This document shows positions 47,745-49,347 of a stretch of DNA of 49,347 nucleotides, one piece after another (the stretch's first letter is position 1; every line of letters starts with the position of its first letter). The DNA is from Yinghuangia soli (lineage in GTDB: Bacteria > Actinomycetota > Actinomycetes > Streptomycetales > Streptomycetaceae), in assembly GCF_021502675.1 (NCBI RefSeq), contig NZ_JAKFHA010000001.1, positions 298,960 to 348,306 on the forward strand, in the 5' to 3' direction. The position numbers were made by a program, and so were the translations under genes. The notes beneath the pieces are model-generated. The model was given only the letters and a program-made list of their open reading frames with translations, was not told the DNA's origin and made no database searches.

Positions 47745-49282
47745 CCGCCTCGCCCACCTCATCCCCCACTGGTGCCGGCGTGCCCGATGCCGGTGCGGCG
47801 ACGCCGCCTCCCGGCTGCCCGGCGCATGCCGGTGCGGTCCACCTGTCCGGCACCGAGCACCGCACCGACCCGATGGGCCTGTACGAGCGGCTGCGGGAGG
47901 AATACGGCTCGGTGGCACCGGTGTTGGTGGACGGCGATCTGCCCGCGTGGCTGGTGCTCGGCTACCGCGAGAACCTGGAGGTCGTCCGCACCCCCAACCG
48001 GTTCACCCGCGACTCGCGCCACTGGGGCTCCTTCCAGCGCGGTGAAGTCGCGGCCGATTCGCCGCTGTTGCCGATGATCGGCTGGCAGCCGCTGGCGGCA
48101 TTCCTGGACGGCGACGAGCACCAGCGGCTGCGCTCCGCGGTCACCGACAGCCTGGGACGCCTGGACCGCCGGGGCATCCGCCGGCACGTCACCCGGTACG
48201 CCGAGCAGCTGATCGCGGGCTTCGCGGCGGACGGCGAGGCCGACCTCATCGAGCAGTTCGCCGAGCAGCTGCCGATGCTGGTGATGACGCAGCTCCTCGG
48301 CATGCCGGAGGAGCACGGCCCGCGGCTCGTCGAAGCCACCCTGGACCTGGTTCGCGGCACCGAAACCGCTTACGAAAGCAACCAGTTCGTGGTGGATACC
48401 CTCCAGGCGCAGATCCCCCGCAAGCGCGAGCAGCCGGGCAGCGACATCACGTCGTGGCTGATGACGCACCCGGCGGAACTGAGCGACGAGGAGGTCGTGC
48501 AGCACCTGCGCCTGCTGCTCGCCGCGGCCAACGAGAACACGACGGTGTGCCTCAGCAACACCCTGCGCCTGGTGCTGACCGACCACCGGTTCCGGGCTTC
48601 GCTGGCCGGCGCGCGGATGACGCTGCCGGACGCCGTGGAGCAGGTGCTGTGGGACGAGCCCCCGTCGATGGTGTGCCCGGGGCGCTGGGCCACCGGTGAC
48701 ACCGAGTTGGGCGGGCATTCCATCAAGGCGGGCGACATGCTGCTGCTGGGCCTGGCGTCCGGCAACGTGGACCCCGCGGTGCGGCCCGACCTGAACGTCC
48801 CGATGCACGGCAACCGTTCGCACCTGGCGTTCAGCAGCGGTCCGCACGAGTGCCCGGGGCAGGACATCGGCCGCGCGATCACCGAGACCGCGGTCGACGT
48901 GCTCCTCGCCGCTCTGCCGGGGATCCATCTCGCGGTCGAGGACAAGGAGTTGGAGTGGGTGTCGTCGTGGCACTCGCGGCATCTCACGGCGCTTCCGGTG
49001 CAGTTCCCGGCGCGGCAGCCGGTGGCTCGGGCGGCTGAGGCGGAGGTTCCGGGGGCGGCTGCAGGGGCTGTTGCAGGAGCTGTTGCGGGAGCTGTTGCGG
49101 GGAGCCGCCCGGCGGCGACGCCCGCGGCGTCGAGTGCGGCCTCGCGCGCGGCAGCTCCGTCCGCCACGCCGGCTGCCCCGGCTGCCTCCGCGGCACCGGC
49201 TCCGGCTCCAGACGCTGCTGCACCCGCCGCGCCCAAGCGTCCCTGGTGGCGGCGCCTGCCGCTGCTGCGCTCGCGCGGCTGA
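47741..49282 (+). CDS. cvnE: cytochrome P450 of CYP157 type, CvnE
   Basis: A 513-residue P450 coupled to cvnD by ATGA. The haem ligand is Cys371 in FSSGPHECPGQDIGR. The K-helix ExxR motif, almost universal in P450s, is missing: EQVLW stands at 300-304. That same change (EQSLW in CYP157C1) is known for the CYP157 family, which occurs in Streptomyces conservons. The I-helix has AAANENTT in place of AGxDT. After residue ~425 there is an Ala/Pro-rich tail of about 90 residues ending in KRPWWRRLPLLRSRG, basic and aromatic, which could bind membranes. Substrate and redox partner are unknown; none is encoded nearby. Confidence 0.93.
   Translation: MTASPTSSPTGAGVPDAGAATPPPGCPAHAGAVHLSGTEHRTDPMGLYERLREEYGSVAPVLVDGDLPAWLVLGYRENLEVVRTPNRFTRDSRHWGSFQRGEVAADSPLLPMIGWQPLAAFLDGDEHQRLRSAVTDSLGRLDRRGIRRHVTRYAEQLIAGFAADGEADLIEQFAEQLPMLVMTQLLGMPEEHGPRLVEATLDLVRGTETAYESNQFVVDTLQAQIPRKREQPGSDITSWLMTHPAELSDEEVVQHLRLLLAAANENTTVCLSNTLRLVLTDHRFRASLAGARMTLPDAVEQVLWDEPPSMVCPGRWATGDTELGGHSIKAGDMLLLGLASGNVDPAVRPDLNVPMHGNRSHLAFSSGPHECPGQDIGRAITETAVDVLLAALPGIHLAVEDKELEWVSSWHSRHLTALPVQFPARQPVARAAEAEVPGAAAGAVAGAVAGAVAGSRPAATPAASSAASRAAAPSATPAAPAASAAPAPAPDAAAPAAPKRPWWRRLPLLRSRG
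49055..49102. repeat. four 12-base in-frame repeats in the P450 tail
   Basis: GCTGTTGCAGGA, GCTGTTGCGGGA and GCTGTTGCGGGG at 49067-49102, preceded by a degenerate copy. They encode AVAG units, so length changes would stay in frame. Confidence 0.8.
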
Positions 49283-49292
49283 CGCGTTCCGT

Positions 49293-49323
49293 CGCCGGGC
49301 ACCCCGCAGCGGGGTGCCCGGCG
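49293..49323 (+). terminator. conservon terminator
   Basis: CGCCGGGCACCCC (49293-49305) pairs perfectly with GGGGTGCCCGGCG (49311-49323) around a 5-base loop, 10 bases past the P450 stop. A second hairpin, GCGCCGGG (49321-49328) with CCCGGCGC (49337-49344), overlaps its right arm. Confidence 0.8.
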
Positions 49324-49347
49324 CCGGGCGTCCCCACCCGGCGCGAA

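Overview
The window is very GC-rich chromosomal DNA with strong G/C in third codon positions, many GTG and TTG starts and short ATGA-type gene overlaps. Several gene sets are typical of filamentous actinomycetes (Streptomyces and relatives): a clpP3-clpP4-popR locus, an XRE/DUF5753-DUF397-ATPase trio, and a complete 'conservon' (cvnABCD plus a P450 of the CYP157 type). I saw no rRNA, tRNA, CRISPR array or transposase. The species cannot be named from the sequence alone.

Layout. 1-2.3 kb: katG (minus strand) with a terminator hairpin. 2.6-4.4 kb: two clpP genes and the convergent regulator popR. The second ClpP has Gly where the catalytic Ser should be. PopR ends in Ala-Ala, the kind of tail that makes PopR a Clp substrate, so this is a self-limiting protease circuit. 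4.6-18.3 kb: a three-gene plus-strand cassette that I cannot match to a described system: a soluble ComEC-type metallo-beta-lactamase-fold protein, an unrecognised 459-residue protein, and a giant protein of about 3,400 residues. The giant has a large repetitive N-terminal half, a Gly/Asp linker, about 15 fibronectin-III-like repeats and a Cys-containing ~100-residue repeat. The third copy of that last repeat lies in another frame after a C6 run. 18.3-22.7 kb: DUF397, XRE regulator, RsbW-type ATPase, and a membrane-anchored P-loop/TPR (STAND-like) protein.

22.7-25.7 kb: an apparent purine catabolic pair, guanine deaminase and the molybdenum subunit of a xanthine dehydrogenase-type enzyme, without its FeS and FAD subunits. 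26.2-27.7 kb: a coupled pair, a small zinc-ribbon-like protein and a membrane protein with a Pro/Gly/Ser tail. 27.8-29.8 kb: a TetR regulator divergent from a secreted esterase, with a perfect 22-bp palindrome between them. 30.0-36.0 kb: a TetR regulator divergent from a branched-chain amino acid-type ABC transporter (lipoprotein, fused LivH-LivM permease, LivG, LivF), with a perfect 18-bp palindrome overlapping the likely -35.

36.0-44.1 kb: a GMC oxidoreductase, a double-headed TetR protein, a Tat-exported latex-clearing-protein (Lcp) homologue that keeps the four known key residues at exact spacing, an acyl-CoA dehydrogenase and an acyl-CoA synthetase. Read together, this looks like a locus for oxidative cleavage of a polyisoprenoid or similar hydrophobic substrate followed by beta-oxidation; that reading is inference. 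44.7-49.3 kb: the conservon (CvnA kinase-like ATPase, CvnB roadblock, CvnC DUF742, CvnD GTPase, CvnE P450 lacking ExxR), preceded by a 630-base non-coding stretch with a CRP-like site and closed by a strong terminator.
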